Part shown: positions 1-12,600 of the stretch, in pieces
Layout of the letters: the number at the start of each line of letters is the position of its first letter
Position numbering within the stretch: the stretch's first letter is position 1
DNA from: Casuarius casuarius
Taxonomy: Eukaryota; Chordata; Aves; Casuariiformes; Casuariidae
NCBI GenBank assembly: GCA_003342895.1
Contig: PTFA01000032.1
Location: 5,982,733 to 6,046,732 of the forward strand
DNA length: 64,000 nt
Reading direction: 5' to 3'
Notes under the pieces: generated by a model
The model's database searches: none
What the model saw: the letters and a program-made list of their open reading frames with translations, nothing else
Told to the model about the DNA's origin: nothing
Position numbers and translations under genes: made by a program

Positions 1-89
1 GCTTAGTTCAGATCCATGAGTGGGACACAGAGCTTCGTTCTTCAGCTTGCACGGAATTGCTGACTTGTTTAATTTAAGAATTATTGGTA

Positions 90-155
90 GGATTTTCAGA
101 AGGGCCTTAAGTGACTTATGAACATAAGCCCCATTGAAAGTCAAATCCTACTTTC
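90..155. repeat. Ancient sauropsid interspersed repeat fragment
   Basis: The motif order 'gattttcagaag', 'cttaagtgactta', 'cccattgaaagtcaa' matches an abundant old repeat I remember from turtle and crocodilian genomes. The family name is not certain. Confidence 0.45.
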
Positions 156-3100
156 CATAAATATTGACCATATTTCTTCTGGTAAAATGTTTCTGGCTCT
201 AGGGCCTCCTGCCAAAAACAACCTGTCTCCATTTCTAGACAACTTCACCCTGCATTTTTGATATGTGTAATATCCCCACAGAGCACAGCATTGCAGGCCA
301 GGAAATGACTGTGGAACAAAAGGCGCGTAGGAAGCACTGCTGGCTGTGTATGCGACCTGGGAGACAAGACATTGCATGAATGCAGCCAGGCAGCAGGGGC
401 TGCAGCCTCTCTGTGACTCCAGTTAGGAAATTGCCTAAAGCTGGGAGCAAGAGTCTCCCATCACTTTTTTTTCACATAGACAGATGTCCCTGCCTAGCAA
501 CCTGTCATTCTGGGGAAAATGACAGAGGTGGCGAAAGCTGCCAGCCACCGATTATGGATATTCCTCTAACTAGTTTCCATTGTCTGTTGCCAAGAGCACA
601 GGCTTTTTACCGGTGGGGCACAGACTGTGGACAGTAAGAAGTGGGGGACATTTAAGCCTTTAGCTCAAAAACAGAGGAATAGGCAGGAAGTCCTATTTCT
701 CTCTTCCTTTCCTCTTGCCCCTTTCTTAACCAGCTGTTCACTCTAATGGTTATTTCTTCCCCTTCCACACAAGATTAGTTAACCATTTCACTGGCCACTA
801 TACCAGAAACATCCAAATTTCCAGAGTGACCTGAATACCAGATCAAATACCCAATCAGTTCATGTTCTTCTAAGCAAATAGAAATTCATGGCAAGCATGG
901 TGAGGTAAGATTTCTAAAGGGAAAAAGTTACTGCATCATCACTTGGAATAGCAAGTATTTCCTGATATGCTTTTGCATTCAGGATCTCATCAGAATGAGA
1001 ATTTTAGCTTGGCCGTTGTTGGCATAGGCCCATGAAGCCTCAGGCAGAAAGGCATTTGCTGCAAAGTTTCAGTACCCCTTGTCTTTAAAACAGATGGTTT
1101 CCACTTCTGAAGCACCTTTAACAGTACTTGAGGTTGGAATCCCCCCAGTACTGAGACACTTCAAACGGTTAGTTGCTTTAAAAAAATGGATCCACACTCT
1201 GAAATGTATGTACAGTGATAAGCAGGCATATGGCATACAACTAATAGCATATGAAATAAATAACAAAACTGCTGTCACTGTGCACAGACATAAAGTTCAT
1301 AGAAAGATGGTAAAAACGGGTAGGCTTTTGGGGAGCAACCTGGGAAGCTCTGTAGGAGATTTCAGGCTGTGATTAGATAGATCTCAGCATGGCCTCAAGC
1401 TCTGATCTTCGCATCATCCATATTGAGGCCCTGGCTGGGGGAATGCCTCCGCTCCCTCTGGCCTGGTCCCTCAAGTTCCCTTACAGCAAAAACAAGGGGC
1501 CAGAGTGAGGGTGGGAAGAGAAGATGACTACCCCAGCACTGCCCCAAGAAAGAGTCTGGGTCTTGCAGCCAAGAGGCTCAAATGTGCTTCTGATCCTACA
1601 GTGTAGATTTGACTCTTCCATTTCTGGTAAGTATATGCTCTCTTGATATGGAGAACATCTTTATAGAGAAATTAAAAAAAAAAAGGAGAAATACTTCTTT
1701 CTTCAGAAGGTATTTTATTTTTGGAGGAGCAGTCCACTACATTTCTGTTGTACTTTCTTAGCAAATACCAGGAGACTTTTTAAAGGTTATTTTTGGAGAC
1801 ACTATCTCGTTCTTTCCTGGAGTCCTGGCCACATCAGTTGCATTAAGGAATGACTATCTGGTACCAGATGAGCTCTGCATTTCAACCTCTCTGTCCTTCA
1901 GAGCAAGTGCTGTTGCTTGAAAGAAGAAATCTAGCAAGGTTTGTTTTGGGGTTCAATTCATTTTCCTGCTTCTTCCTAGAAGGTGACCATAGCAATTAGC
2001 AATATTAATTGAGCTGCCCAGAAACTCTGCCATGCCACTGCATGCTCCCTTCAGGGAGCAGCTGCAGAGAGTAGGAGAGCTGGATGTCAGCCGAGGTCTG
2101 CAAGGGTGGTACCAGCAGGCTGCTAAATTCAAGGGCTAGAGCCAGCTCTGTGTGAGGAGTGCAGGACGTGCCGTCAGCTCGTGGCCTGTAACAAGCTCAG
2201 GGGCAGCATCTTTGCATGCACTGCTTTTGTGCCCAGCCTAGATGCCTCCATGCTCACTTGTATGCCTGGAAGACTGGGTCTGTGCTGAGCCCTGATGTGA
2301 GCATTGCCTAACACAAGTGCAGTGCATGCTGCATGAGCAATCCCAAAGTCCCAACCTTACTGGCCAAGGCAGTCCCCTGTTCAGCCTCTTGGGTAGTCAC
2401 TGACACTGGGGAGGATGGGTCAAGATCGCACCGTTTTTTTCTCCTTAGAGTGTGTTGATTTTAAACCTGGTAGGGAAGGGATACTCAGGCTGTTCCTGTT
2501 GTGCTCTGTGTCTGATGTCTAGCAGCAGATTTCAGTAAGACATTACTTTCCTTTTCCTTCCCTGCATGATTAGTTTTGTGAAAGATCCTGCTTATGACAG
2601 AAATAGAAAATTAGAAACGTAGCTTTTCACTTGCTTTCTGAGTGAGCATTTGGCACTTGCCTGTGGACCATTTCATCATGCTGATGAAGAGTTACCCAAG
2701 CAGTTCCCCATCCTCTGCGATGGGACCGAAGCCGCTGCCTCTGGTAGGGCATTCACAAGGCAGTTCTTCGATGAAAACATTGCTTTTCAGAGACTGCACA
2801 CAGGTGAAAGTGCCTGATTGGCAGCTGCAGAAACATGCTCAGCTTTATGGGCTCAAGGGATGCCTGTTTCCGTGTAGTCACGAATGACTCGTTATTAGTG
2901 GCTGGTGGGACGGTGACATCGTAAGTTCGATGGCCAATCGCCATCAGCATCTGACTTTATTTTACTGTTCTGTAGCTGCAGCCTTAAAAAGTCTGGAAAA
3001 GGTTTTTCACACTAAATGAATTATGTTGCAGACTAGATCCACAGTCAAGAAATAGTCTACTGGTTGTCCATGTTCACGGAATATCATGTTGTGTTTATAG

Positions 3101-4774
3101 CTGGCAGTGAACATTTGCTATAATCATTGAGTAAGTGTAAATGTTTTATACATAAGCAAATGCCATAGGTGGCTGAATGTTAGCAAATATCAAAACATAC
3201 CTGTCTCCAAGGCATTCAAAGTAGTTAATGACAGTCGCTAGTCAACAACAGTAGCTAGAGAGAGAAAAACAGCACTACCAACTTTAGTAAAGCAAGTAAA
3301 GCAACTCACAAAAAGCAATTCTCAACTGTTTTTCAAGTTTCATATCATGGCTCTTCGATATAAACATCCCGATCCATATGCTGCTCTGCTAAATGGTGCA
3401 TAGGAGAGGGAACCTTGCCTCTTCTCTTTCCATTTGGCACTTCACCCATGGTGACTCTCACTTGCATCTCCGCAAGGCTGTGAAGTTTGACACTCCGTTC
3501 TGCCTGTTAGTTTTGGAGACGTGCCACCTTTCTGCGCATGTACCTTTGAAATTTCAGGGAGTGACGGACTACCTTTGGGCTGGCTCTCATCACAAGATAC
3601 CATCGCACGTGACTGCAAAAATGCACCTGATAAGCTAATAATGCTCGCTGATCCCAGAACTACTTAGGAACAAGCAGCTCTTCCGCATCCAGCCCTTACA
3701 GGTGGTATAAACCTGCACATGCAATTGTTCTCCTGATGTGACCACGCTTTAATATATAACTGCTTTAGCTGTTACATTCATCAGCCTACCCTAAACATTT
3801 CTCAGGTGTTATCCAAGTACCAAAACCTGAGCATTGCGGAGAATCTGAACCTCCCTTTTTTCCTGGCTTCTCCCTGTTTTAAATACATCAATGCCACACG
3901 TTAAAAGGCAGGATAAGGAGTCTCTGCTGAGTTTTTCTGCAACACAGAATGGTGGTTTTCTTATTTCTAGTCCAGTCTTCGAGAAATATGTCCTGCAATG
4001 GAATATATCCCAACCCAATTGTGATGAATGAAGCAGATCTGTTTAAACTCTCTGAGTGTTAGTTAATTGTAATTACATATCGTATTTTGAAGCAGCGCCA
4101 CCATGGCAGAGGTCTGCTAAATGGTAACTGTTCTTCAGAGGTCCAGAGAATATTGGTTTCTGAGTCCTGGTGCAGCTAAAGGATAGATGAAACTCAACAT
4201 GAATCCACATCAAGGAGATCCTCTTGCAGAAAAAAAAAAAAAAGATGAACCCAAGATTGCTCTGATCATCCCCTTCCCAGCCTCTTTTACTGCTGCAGAT
4301 GTGGGTACTGTTAGCATGACACAGTGTAAGACGAATTACAGCATGAAACCTGGCACAGGAGAGCCAGAGAAGCGACACTGACACATCCTCTTCACCTCCA
4401 GTCCTTGCCTCAGCCAGCTCCCTCCTGCCTCTAGCAAATGTTATTTCCTTTAGCTTCTTTGTGTGGGTGCTGACAAAATGCAGACCTACAGCAATGTTTT
4501 TCCACTTGGGGAAACAGGGAAGCCTGAATTAAGCTTCCCCTGTTGATATTTGTACTGTGCTGTGTTTGTTTTTATTTTTATGTAACTTACAGCTCTGCTA
4601 ATTCCTTCACATTTACTTCTGCTCACATACCGTCAGTTCACCATTATCAGCTTCTTGCTTGCTTACCGTCTCTCTGTCACCATTGGGTGTGTGAAGACCA
4701 TCCTTTGCTCCTTCCAGATCAAAAGCACTTTGGAGAGTTTGATTTTGCTGTTCTGATCCTTAGATCCTCATCTA

Positions 4775-4855
4775 GCTGCTGCTATTGCTGCTGCTGCTGC
4801 TGCGCTGCATGGATTTAGGCAGACTTCCTTGATTATTTTATTTTATTTTATTTTA
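4775..4855. repeat. Compound microsatellite: GCT triplets then TTTTA pentamers
   Basis: An interrupted (GCT)n run spans 4775-4808 and a (TTTTA)n run spans 4834-4855, 25 bp apart. Both lie in intergenic DNA downstream of ZNF521. Confidence 0.85.
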
Positions 4856-4934
4856 AATTTGACCTGACAATTCAGTCTACTTCTCCAACTCACTATTGTT
4901 CACGTGGTTCAAGCTAGGAGCTGTACTTTTGTTA

Positions 4935-5290
4935 TCCTAGAATCATAAGACCATGAAAACTATAGCAGCTTGGACAGACAAAAGGGCCACGTAGCTCAGT
5001 GTCCCATCTGTACTGATTGGTGACCAAGGGTTTTTGCCAGCTGCAGTATTCTGCAGCTCATGGACCTCCTCAGGCAGCTGCTACTTTTGTATTTATACTC
5101 AATTATTTTGATCCATGAATTTTCCTAATGATTTTTTTTTCCAACCCATTTAACCTTTTAGCCTTCACTCTATTTTGTGGTAAAGATTTCCACAGCTTAG
5201 CCACATTTTGGGTAGAGAATACCTCCTTTTGTTTGTGTCAAACCTGTTAGCATGTTGTTCATTCACCCAGATACTGTTAGCGCTGTGCTG
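4935..5290 (-). mobile_element. Decayed CR1-like LINE 3' fragment
   Basis: It starts with TAGAATCATAAGACCATGAAA, like the reverse complement of the ATTCTATG-type CR1 3' terminus. It continues with phrases typical of old sauropsid CR1-family copies, such as TTTTGTGGTAAAGATTTCCACAG and CCTCCTTTTGTTTGTGTCAAACCTG (quoted in part). No open reading frame survives. Recognition is from remembered consensus only and the boundaries are approximate. Confidence 0.6.
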
Positions 5291-7233
5291 TATCACTTGT
5301 GTCACTATAAGCTAAGAAAAGAAAAAAATACAGTTCTTTTTATTGTTTTGATACAAAACATGTCATTTTAGTAGGTAAAAATAAAGTGGCCCGTAATGAA
5401 TATGATGTCAAATGTAAATGGCAAATCAGAGCTGACAATTGAATGTCTGAAAATCTGATGTTGCAATTTTTCCTTTTCTTTAAGATCTTTGAACAAATCT
5501 TTGTGGGCTGGCAACATCTGAAAGTGCTTAGGTGAAAGTAGCATGAAAAGGTGTGATCAAAGCCATTTTCATAGCAGACATAAAAATCATAGCATATCTG
5601 ATTTAAAACAGGGTAAGCAAAACCCAACCTGCCTGCTGGAGAAGAATCCACTGAAACTAGCTTCAGCTATCATGAGGCTCAAGTACCATGCTTGGGACGC
5701 TGGAGATTTGGATCTAAAGCGAACCCTCACCAACAGGCATTTAAATACGCTAGAGACTCTGAGTCTTGCAATGTTATGATGTTATGTATATGAAGAAAAC
5801 TCACTTTAAATTATGCGGTCTGATGTTAGGATGAAGTTAAATCGCATACAAAATAATAATTTTCATTATCAGTTAAAAAATCACTCCGCATTTTAAAAAG
5901 ATGTTCATAGGCATCTAGCAATGTAGGTTAAAAGAGAAAGAAAAAAAAAAACTTTTTAGCAAGGTACAAAATAATGTGTTTAGCTCCAGGCATTCTTTAA
6001 ACTGCCTCTTTTCTAGGAAGGGAACACAGATGTGTGAGATTCCTGATTTAGTTCCAAGCCAATACTCTTAATTAACTTCAAATTGTTTAAATATATAACA
6101 TCTCAGGGAGGGAAGCAGTGTTCGGAGCAGTGCACTGTGCCGCACTCAGATTGCTGCTACCAGCCACTGCATTTCCACTGAGGCACGTGGCTCAACCTCC
6201 AGCACCTCCAGCCACTCCAATGGGCCATGGGATGGCCCAGTCCAGGAAAATACTTCAGTGTGTGCGTTCCTCAGGCACGGAAGTAAGACCTGAGGGGTGT
6301 TTCTGTTGGGAGGGGGGACTCGGATAGGAAACATGCAAAATGGTAAAAGCTAGAAGAGCACATTTGGCTATTGCCTCAAGGGATACTGGGAATGCCTGGG
6401 CAAGGGAAACTGGTACTGAGAAAAGCCCTGGGAGCTCTGAGAGAGGGAGAATGGGGCCTGACTTGTAGGAAAAGGGGATAAATCGTAGACAAGGATAAAG
6501 TAGGGGAATCTGGGTTTAGCTGGGTCGAGGGATGGATTCTAGTGGTACAAAAAGGTAAACAGGGGAAAAAAAATTTCTCAGCAGGCTTAAATTCACCAAA
6601 CCTGGTCTGTTCCACCACTGGAAAAGATTTAGCAGTTCACAAATCCAAAGAGAGTTGGCGACCTATGGCCTTGGCTAGGGCTGCCTCCCTCAGCCCGCAG
6701 TGTGCAGTGGAAATGTAGTCATTTGTGCAGCTTGTGCAGTATACCAGCCTCACAGACAGGAGCACCACAGACAGGTCCAGGGGAAATTAATAATTCTGTC
6801 TTTGGTGGAGGGGTTGAACAGAGTGCAGCAAACAGGGCCTAGAGCTCCAAACTGAACGCTGAGGGTAATGTAAAGTATCAGGCTGCTGCTCATTAAATGT
6901 CCTCCCTACATGCCAGTGGAGGTCGTGGTTTTGAGGAAAACTGGGAGCGTGATCATGTAACTGGGAGATATTTACCCTGTGCACATGCAACTGCAAGGGA
7001 ATCATCTCAGTTATTGACTCTGCAACTTTAATATTACCCTTTTTGCAGTTTGTACACTTGTATGCACACACATGCTCATACTTCTTGTACCTGATTTTTC
7101 CACTGTATTGTACTTCTTCAATGCTACTGTACCTCCTATAACTTTGGGAGAGTTGCTCTGAGCTAAAAGTACTGTAAATGAGTGGATAATCAAGCCTACA
7201 GTTTCTCCTTGCAGTTTCTGGGCTACATGCAAG
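5291..7233. other. Intergenic DNA, nothing recognised
   Basis: Unique-looking sequence with a short A run near 5940. I see no gene, RNA or clear repeat. Confidence 0.7.
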
Positions 7234-7328
7234 GTAGTGTCCTGAGGACATATCTACACTGAATGCCACACTGTGAGGAGATCCCCGAGCAAGCAGCATT
7301 CAGTGTAGATATGTCCTCAGGACACTAC
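7234..7328. repeat. Perfect 33-bp inverted repeat with 29-nt spacer
   Basis: Arm 1 (7234-7266) and arm 2 (7296-7328) are exact reverse complements over 33 bp, separated by 7267-7295. Each arm contains TATCTACACTGAATG or its complement, which resembles the 'atctacact' terminal inverted repeats of DNA-transposon-derived elements I remember from turtle and crocodilian genomes. It is most likely a short foldback or MITE-type element, or a local inverted duplication. As RNA it would form a long hairpin. Confidence 0.8.
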
Positions 7329-9603
7329 TTGGATGGCTGTGTCACTGTGGAAGGATGCTATTAATTAGTCCTGAGTTAATTAGCCCTTGCGAGAGGCAGT
7401 GCTAACCTGGTTGTATTGCTCTGGGGACCCTCCACAGTGTGTCTGCATGGGACTGTGCTGTGTCATACCTTGAGGATGTCCCATCCCTTTTCGAGCCAAA
7501 GTGAGGTTTGCCACACTGTGCCAGACCGCAGGGTGAGAAGAATCTTTGGTCTATCCCAGGACAGTTTTTCCCAGGTGTCACCATGCCGTATTTGTAGCGA
7601 ATCTCATGGATCTTCTCCAAACTCAAAGGAGTCTCTTGGGTTTTCCTTAAATAAAGTGCCTCCACTGGAAGTGTCCAGCTAGTAGACATGTCCTTGAAAG
7701 AGGCAGAATCACCAAGACCAGGGCAACAGAAAAATAATGCAGCATCGTGTGATTTTTTGTGCAGGGTTTGACCTATACTGCAGGAGAAAAGCATGCCACA
7801 AACTCATGGTTTACACTGAGAACAGTGAATAATATTACCCAAAAGGGGCGCAGAAAGAATACATTTCTCAAAGAAATGTTTAGAACAGCTCAGACCAAAT
7901 TAGGTAACGGTAGAAACACGATCTCAATACCAAGACACTGGGTATTTCATGCTGAGAAAAATGAGATTCAATTCAAGCATGTATTGTCACAGATAGATTA
8001 GCACCAGTATTTTTTATCTTGAACAAAAGCTCTTGCTTAGTAACATCAAATGTCACAGAAGCATCAAGTAGCATCTAAAAGGAAATGAAACCTTGGTTAG
8101 AGTAAACAAAGTAAGCAGTGTCGTGGTGCTGTGTGCTGAGCAAACTGATTGATATTTGTCAGGCTTCCGAAGTTGCGCTCCATCCCTACATTCAAGGCAA
8201 GCAAACAAGAAAAGGAAATTCAGGAGAGGATGATAATTAGCAGTCTCTCCCTCAGAAAAGGCTTGAAGGTTTTCAAATTGTCTCCTGCATTTCTAAGCCT
8301 GACAGGAGTCAGACCAGAGAAACTGAGTGTATTAAATAAATATGGGTAATCTAACAACATCATTCATATGTTCAGGCACTCCTTTGAACAACCAAGTGAG
8401 CCAGGAATCTAATGAACAAACAGTGGAACATAACCTCTGCATAACCTTTTAATCTTCTCCTCCATTCCCCTTGAAAATGTAGGGAGGGAAACACTAGAAG
8501 ACAACAGATTGAAAAAGCCTGACCAGGGGAACTACTGGCAGACAGCTAGGCATGGGTGTTTCTTTTGTTTGCAAATTTTAGCAATTAAGAAAGTGTTGAA
8601 AGATTCTGAAAACATGTTATCATTGAGAGAAAAGAGACTCTTAGGATTTAAAAGTCAGATGAGCTGTAAATAGGGTAAAAGACTGACTGGGTTTCGTTGA
8701 TGGTAAGTCAAAAGTTCAATTCATACCCCCCACCCCCCAAAAAAACCCCATAATATAATATAAACATAAGCTGTCAAATCTGGAAATGGGCTGTCATGCC
8801 TCTCCTGATGATCTCTATGCCACAGCCTGTGAATATTTAAACAACACATACCACAATAACAAGACATTGTTGAGGGAAGCTCTAAAACCCCATCTGATCT
8901 TCCATTTGTTGTAAAAGAAATAAAGTTTTTGAAAGAGATGGCACTGTACAGTGAGTGGAGAGTGCTTGAAAGACCCTGGAGATGGCGTAGTGGATAATTT
9001 TTAATAAGAAAAAGAGAGCAGAAGTCAAAAAAGTCAAATATTGATTAGGAAAAGCTGTGAATAAGGTTGAAAGATTTACAAATAGCACATCAAAAGCTAT
9101 CATCTAATCAAACATACAACCTTTCATTTCATGTCAGAAAATTAATTGTATTGAATTAAGACAAAGGAATAAAGGTGTTTGGAAATAAAATATGTCAAAG
9201 GATGAATGAATCAGCATGAATCTTAAATTCATCCAGAATGATGACCTAGCTACCAAATCAAATGCAGGTTCACAAATGTAATTAAGAAAATCAAAATTGT
9301 CCTGTGTCAGTCATTAAACAATTAAAGCAAAGGGAGTAATGAGATGGAGAGAAAAGATGGCAGTCAAGAAAAAAAGAAATCTCTAACCACTGTTTTCAAA
9401 CAGTTTTCAAACAAAAAAGTATGAATGACTCAATGATGGGCATTTCTATGTATTTAAAATATTTTAGTATGTCTTTTGGGTTCTAGATGCAGTAGATTTC
9501 TATCTTGTTTGCTGCACGGATAGCTCTGTTTCCACTTACCATCTGCCTATTATTTGTGCAGAAGGACATAATTCACCTTGTCAAGGTGTTGCTATATAAA
9601 AAT

Positions 9604-9686
9604 ACATATGTATATATGTGTATATACACACACATGCATATACACACATACACATATTCATATACATACAAATATATACATATATG
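9604..9686. repeat. TA/CA/CATA microsatellite
   Basis: About 83 bp of alternating purine-pyrimidine DNA mixes TATA, CACA and CATA units. It is intergenic and likely polymorphic. Confidence 0.85.
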
Positions 9687-12600
9687 TTTGTCTACATATT
9701 TTGATCTTGCCAAAGTGCCTATGCCAACAAGGTGGCATAATTATGTTACTGAACTTTCAGCCACTTTAATACGGTCTATTTTTTCTGTCTAAAGAAGCAT
9801 ATAATTAGTCCCATAAAGAAGGATGAATGTTGTATGAGATCAAGCTTCTAGAAGGGACATAAAAATTAGACAAAAATCCCAACAACAAAGAGATCATTAG
9901 ATTAAAGGACATCTGCTAGTCCAGAGCTGACCTGTCAGATGCAGCCAACACAGTAGCTTATGTGAGGATGGCCACAGGATTTGTAATATTGAGCATCTTG
10001 GAAGTGCTTTACATTTTACATTTCAAAGCAAGCACCCTCCAATGCTCCCCACGCTCCATGCAGAGGTGTCGTTTTGGTAGCATGCCCTGTGGGAAGCCAT
10101 GCCCCTGGCAAAGTCTACAGTACCATTTCTATAGCACATTCTTCTCTAATGTGTCAGCAGGTCTGATCTGTTCAGTTCTGGACATCCAGTTGGATCACCA
10201 CCTGAGCCAGTACTACACCTATCGGCTTTTTGTCACGCAAGGCAGCAGAAACGAGCTTTGCTTAGTGCCATCTCACACAAGGTTGTTGTTAAAAACACAC
10301 GCCTAGAAAATAATTACTGAAAGAAGTAGCACAAACTGTACCATCTTTTGCCTGTCTAAAACCTAGTGAGTCTTCAAAACAGAAATAATGGCACAGGTGA
10401 AATGCATCACATGTGAAACATTCCTGTTGATCAGTGGGACCAGATGTACCAGAAAAGACATCCTTTTCTCGGAGATTTTATACCAGAATATAACTAAGAA
10501 TCAGAGTATTACTAGACAGATGATTGCTTACCACAAAAGGCAGCTATTTCATATATAAAAATAAATAAAGATTGAAATGTCTCAATGTATTTCATTTTTA
10601 CCCTTTATTAAACTGCATTTGTGTGCTTAACATTAACCTTCCCATTCAAATGTCATTAGCTGCTAATTAAGATGTTGATATGCAGATTGTATATCTTGCA
10701 GCAGAGATGATTTGCTGGCACTTACTAGGTGTTTATCAAACTCCAGCACACATACTGGTTTAGCATAAGCATGGCACATTTAATTTACTGAACACTGTTC
10801 CAGTTCTCCACTTTTTTTTTCTAATACATAATGAGCAAAAGAAGTAAAAAAACATGGCAAGTTGTTAGGAATCATCTCAAAAAGGAAGAAAAGCACGAGT
10901 GATGTAGGACCTGGATACTGTTGTTCAAACAGTTTTTGCTTCTAGTTTAGTAAAACTTATTTAGAAATCTATAAAAAGATCGCGGCATATTAATAACAAA
11001 TGAACAAGTTCTTTTAATTTATCTACAACTTACATTGTCCCACTAGTCAGAAATAGAGCACTCTTCAGCATTACAACTTTGTTTCAAGCAACTTCCTTGT
11101 TACTAACAAGAAGAGTTTAAATCAAAGAAAAGCAGTGATGATTCTGCTAGTGCAAAAACAGTTCTGCAACACAGGATACATTTTCACAGGACTTTTTAAT
11201 ATAATTTATGAATACTTGCTCACAACATAATTGTCTTTTCTGCTGACATTTTCAAAGCAACACTGTGATTTGTTGGGTCTCCAGAGAGTCCGAGTACAAA
11301 ACTGATAATTATATTAAATATACATAGACAATAAAGAGTGTGTTTACATAACTATGCCCATAAATATCTGATTGAACAGTCATTGTTCTCAAACCCCTTT
11401 TAAGCAGCTCTCAGAGGGATCCAATTCTAATGACATGATGGTTTAAAAGATGTTGCTCAGTCTTGTTCCATATTTAATTAACTTTCCTTTTTTAAACTTG
11501 TGATGGCGGAGACAATAATAAATAGCTCTGAAAAGAGAGCGAGCTTTGAAACATGAGTGAGACCTTGTCAGGCTTTTGTGTGCCACACACAGAAGAAGAT
11601 CGGCACACGAGCTGGTGGCCAGGGACCTCCCAGCTCTTGAGGGAGTGCATTACTATAGCATTCACAGTTTGCTACTACTAATAACAACAGCAACACAATA
11701 ACAATAATTAAAGAAATCCTCTGCATACAAATATAGGAAGAAAAATGAGGAGGGAAAAGGAGGTATTAAATGGAATTGGTAAAAAAGACCTGAACATGTT
11801 TACTTTTGCACTGCTACAATGCCAGTGAAGCAAATTCTTTAAAGAGAATGGCACATTGCTCACTAAGATGTAAAGACCCTGTGAACATTAATTGAGCATC
11901 ACTGTATGACTGAACACATTAGATTGGAATCAAGGTAACATTTCTGAATTTATGGATGGCCTTATTCTAAAGAGTCCTTCACATTGCCTCACTTAGACAC
12001 AGCAGTAACACCAGCATAATATTCTGTTTTCACACTGAGCTATTTTTAATTGTCACCAATTATAATTCATTTACTTTTATGTGTCCTGGTTGTCACAATA
12101 TTAGCATTTGTAAGTCTTTCCCTTTGCAGGCAGTGAGAATCTGTTGTGACATCTCAATAAAGCAGGATTCAATCAAGGTGTGAATGAATTGTTAATCTTG
12201 TTATAAATAGAAGGTGCCATATGTTGGTATGGAAGGGACGTCTCTCTTTTTCTTTTGTTGAGGACAGTGGTAATGAAACAAAGTGAGTGGTCATGCCAAA
12301 ATTATTAATAATAGCCCCGTCACTGAGACATGGAGAAGATTCCAGTTTTCCTCCTGCTATCTAGAAGGAGGTGGTAACCTTTAATTTGTTCTAAGCAGAA
12401 CCTTTGCACGATTCTTCTTTGGGTTTTTGGACTAATGGTAATAGAGCAACTCCCAAATGAGGAAAAGCAATGAGGACATTGTAGTGGGAGTTAATCAAAG
12501 AAGTTGTGGTAACCTCCACGTGAACCGAAATGCCTAAAATGGATTGGAGAACCAAACTTAGACAACTGGCTATCAAAATGAAAACGCTGGCAAAAACTCT

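Larger units (their letters stand above)
1..4934. other. Intergenic DNA downstream of ZNF521
   Basis: This stretch shows no supported gene on either strand. The open frames are short, lack family resemblance and have no splice or codon-usage support. Only the repeat at 90-155 and the microsatellite near 4.8 kb are recognisable. Confidence 0.75.

Noticed and set aside
4543..4818. An open frame ending in a Ser/Cys-rich run
   Set aside because: The run is just the GCT microsatellite read in one frame.
4975..5035. A TAGCTCAGTG stretch resembling a tRNA A-box
   Set aside because: No B-box, no cloverleaf and no acceptor stem follow; it lies inside a CR1-like fossil.
6787..7299. A 170-codon minus-strand open frame
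   Set aside because: It runs into the 33-bp inverted repeat and has no recognisable domain, splice context or composition typical of a vertebrate exon.
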